The position numbers and the translations under genes were made by a program. 6,739 nucleotides of DNA from Calditrichia bacterium. Its GTDB lineage: Bacteria; Calditrichota; Calditrichia; RBG-13-44-9. Location of the stretch: positions 1-6,739 of the forward strand of contig JALXCH010000212.1 in assembly GCA_026991005.1 (NCBI GenBank). The letters are read 5' to 3'. A model generated the notes under the pieces. It was not told where the DNA came from, did not search any database, and saw only the letters and a program-made list of their open reading frames with translations. Below, piece after piece: positions 5,147 to 6,739 of the stretch (within the stretch, counting starts at the first letter, position 1; every line of letters begins with the position of its first letter).

Positions 5147-6739
5147 TTAAAAGAATTTGGGTTCTTCGTACTCACCAAATACTTCTTTGAGAGTATTAAC
5201 CATTTCTCCCAGAGTACAGTAAGCCTTTGCCCCGTCGATTAACGGGCGCATCAAATTTTTTCCCGTTTCGGCAGCTTCTTTCAATTCCGCCAAACGTTTT
5301 TTAACCAGATTGTTGTCGCGTTTCTTCCGTAACTCCTGCAACCGCTGTTTCTGGATGCGTTCCACCGATTCCGGAATTTCCAGAATGGGGATTTCGATCT
5401 TCTCATCTTCATCCACAAACTCGTTCACCCCCACAATGATGCGCTCTTTTTTATCAATTTCCTGCTGGTACACATAAGCAGCCTGGGCAATCTCCCGCTG
5501 GAAGAAGCTGGCTTCGATGGCAGGAATCACCCCACCAAACTCATCTATTTTGCGGAAATATTCCTCAGCTTTTTGCTCCATTTCGTTGGTCAGTTTCTCC
5601 ACATAGTAACTTCCGCCCAGGGGATCGATGGTGTAAGCCACACCTGTTTCGTAAGCCAGAATTTGCTGAGTGCGCAGTGCAATCTTGACCGCTTTTTCCG
5701 AAGGCAGTGCCAGGGTTTCGTCCATGGAGTTCGTGTGCAGACTCTGGGTACCTCCCAGAACGGCAGCCAGTGCCTGGTATGCCACCCGGACAATATTATT
5801 TTCGGGCTGCTGGGCGGTGAGGGAACATCCCGCCGTCTGGGTGTGGAAGCGCATTAACCAGGAACGGGGATTTTTCGCACCGTATTTGTAGCGCATCCGT
5901 TTAGCCCAGATGCGCCGAGCGGCGCGGAATTTGGCGATTTCTTCGAAAAAGTCGTTATGGGAATTAAAGAAGAAAGAAAGACGCGGGGCAAACTTATCGA
6001 TATCCAGACCGCGCTCCAGCGCCGCTTCTACATAGGCAAATCCATCTGCCAGGGTGAACGCCAGCTCCTGCACCGCGGTGGAACCGGCTTCTCGAATATG
6101 GTATCCGCTAATGCTGATGGTATTCCATTTGGGAACGTGCTCCGTGCAATATTCAATCATGTCCACAATAATGCGCATGGAAGGATGGGGAGGATAAATC
6201 CACTCCTTCTGGGCAATGTATTCTTTCAGAATATCGTTCTGCACGGTGCCCCTTAATTGCTCCAGAGGGACGCCCTGTTTTTCGGCCACAGCCAGGTAAA
6301 ATGCCAGCAGCATTGCCGCAGGACCATTAATGGTCATGGAAGTACTTACTTTATCCAGAGGAATGTCTTTAAACACCACCTCCATATCCTGCAGGGAAGA
6401 AACCGAAACACCGCACTTCCCGACTTCTCCTTCACTCATGGGATCATCCGCATCGCGCCCCATCAAGGTGGGTAAATCGAAAGCAACGGAGAGCCCGGTC
6501 TGTCCGTTCTTCAGCAAATATTTGAAGCGCTGATTGGTATCCTCCGGGGTTCCGAAACCGGCAAACTGCCGCATCGTCCATAGTTTGCCCCGATACATGT
6601 TGTAATGGATGCCGCGGGTAAAGGGGAATTCACCGGGATATCCCAGGTCTCGCTCGTAATCCATTCCCTCCAGATCGGCAGGTGTTGCCAGTAATTCTAC
6701 CGGTTCCGAAGAGGTGGTGACATATTTAAAATCCCGATC
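5147..6739 (-). CDS. B12-dependent acyl-CoA mutase large subunit (isobutyryl-CoA mutase-like), partial
   Basis: This is the catalytic TIM-barrel subunit of the methylmalonyl-CoA mutase family, which isomerises acyl-CoA carbon skeletons through adenosylcobalamin radicals. The frame is open to the right edge: 25 codons precede the Met at 6664 and match the family N-terminus ([19 protein letters not shown]), so that Met is internal and the true start is outside. With that Met as 1, [14 protein letters not shown] (25-38), [14 protein letters not shown] (62-75), [11 protein letters not shown] (184-194, catalytic His189 equals His244 of the Propionibacterium enzyme) and FHTQTAG are visible. Phe34 and Gln152 replace Tyr89 and Arg207 of methylmalonyl-CoA mutase, the pair seen in isobutyryl-CoA mutase; the substrate is therefore probably an uncharged acyl-CoA. 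No B12-binding DxHxxG domain is present and the protein ends at EPKFF, so a separate small subunit must be encoded elsewhere. The stop is TAA. A general annotation would be methylmalonyl-CoA mutase N-terminal domain (mcmA1/mutA-like). Confidence 0.93.
   Translation of the reverse strand, partial: DRDFKYVTTSSEPVELLATPADLEGMDYERDLGYPGEFPFTRGIHYNMYRGKLWTMRQFAGFGTPEDTNQRFKYLLKNGQTGLSVAFDLPTLMGRDADDPMSEGEVGKCGVSVSSLQDMEVVFKDIPLDKVSTSMTINGPAAMLLAFYLAVAEKQGVPLEQLRGTVQNDILKEYIAQKEWIYPPHPSMRIIVDMIEYCTEHVPKWNTISISGYHIREAGSTAVQELAFTLADGFAYVEAALERGLDIDKFAPRLSFFFNSHNDFFEEIAKFRAARRIWAKRMRYKYGAKNPRSWLMRFHTQTAGCSLTAQQPENNIVRVAYQALAAVLGGTQSLHTNSMDETLALPSEKAVKIALRTQQILAYETGVAYTIDPLGGSYYVEKLTNEMEQKAEEYFRKIDEFGGVIPAIEASFFQREIAQAAYVYQQEIDKKERIIVGVNEFVDEDEKIEIPILEIPESVERIQKQRLQELRKKRDNNLVKKRLAELKEAAETGKNLMRPLIDGAKAYCTLGEMVNTLKEVFGEYEEPKFF

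Noticed and set aside
5573..6533. Plus-strand open frames opposite the mutase gene
   Set aside because: The opposite strand is a highly conserved enzyme; these translations have no family features.
6662..6664. ATG at 6664 as the start of the acyl-CoA mutase gene
   Set aside because: The frame stays open for 25 more codons to the window edge, and those codons encode family-typical N-terminal sequence.
1..6739. CRISPR array, prophage, insertion sequence or defence system
   Set aside because: No regularly spaced repeats, transposase, integrase or defence-type domains were found in any frame.

Overview
The window looks like chromosomal DNA of a free-living bacterium of the Fibrobacterota-Chlorobiota-Bacteroidota (FCB) assemblage, possibly near Calditrichota, Ignavibacteria or similar lineages. 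The pointers are a secreted protein with a type IX secretion (T9SS) C-terminal sorting domain containing the 'LPNYPNPFN' signature, a UbiA prenyltransferase of the archaeal-lipid (DGGGP synthase) type, and a two-subunit-type B12 acyl-CoA mutase. Base composition appears moderate in genes and clearly AT-rich between them. The placement is inference; there is no rRNA or other phylogenetic marker.

Layout, left to right. (1) A palindromic, probably dispersed repeat lies at 9-68. (2) A minus-strand two-gene operon (1631 to 181) encodes a left-handed beta-helix sugar N-acetyltransferase with a four-cysteine tail, then a UbiA-family prenyltransferase whose start overlaps the preceding stop as ATGA. 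A promoter candidate sits at 1658-1686. (3) Divergently, from 1805 to 3739 on the plus strand, runs one long reading frame for a secreted beta-helix / FnIII-like / amidotransferase-like / T9SS-tail protein. It is interrupted by a single in-frame TGA at 2327-2329, with no frameshift, followed at once by two perfect hairpins. (4) A strong intrinsic terminator (3829-3864) and an AT-rich gap with a good sigma70-like promoter candidate and leader hairpins come next. (5) At 4136-5002 is a one-pass membrane protein with a TonB-like/AgmX-type C-terminal domain. (6) Convergent to it, from the right edge to 5147 on the minus strand, is the catalytic subunit of a B12-dependent acyl-CoA mutase. Its N-terminus lies outside the window.

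The genes do not form one pathway. The two most informative points are these. The mutase would be named methylmalonyl-CoA mutase by similarity, but it carries Phe and Gln at the two positions that distinguish isobutyryl-CoA mutase from methylmalonyl-CoA mutase (Tyr89/Arg207). The T9SS-exported protein can only be made full length if the in-frame TGA is read through, has been mis-sequenced, or is a recent nonsense mutation. I found no CRISPR array, transposase, tRNA or rRNA, and no clearly new multi-gene system.
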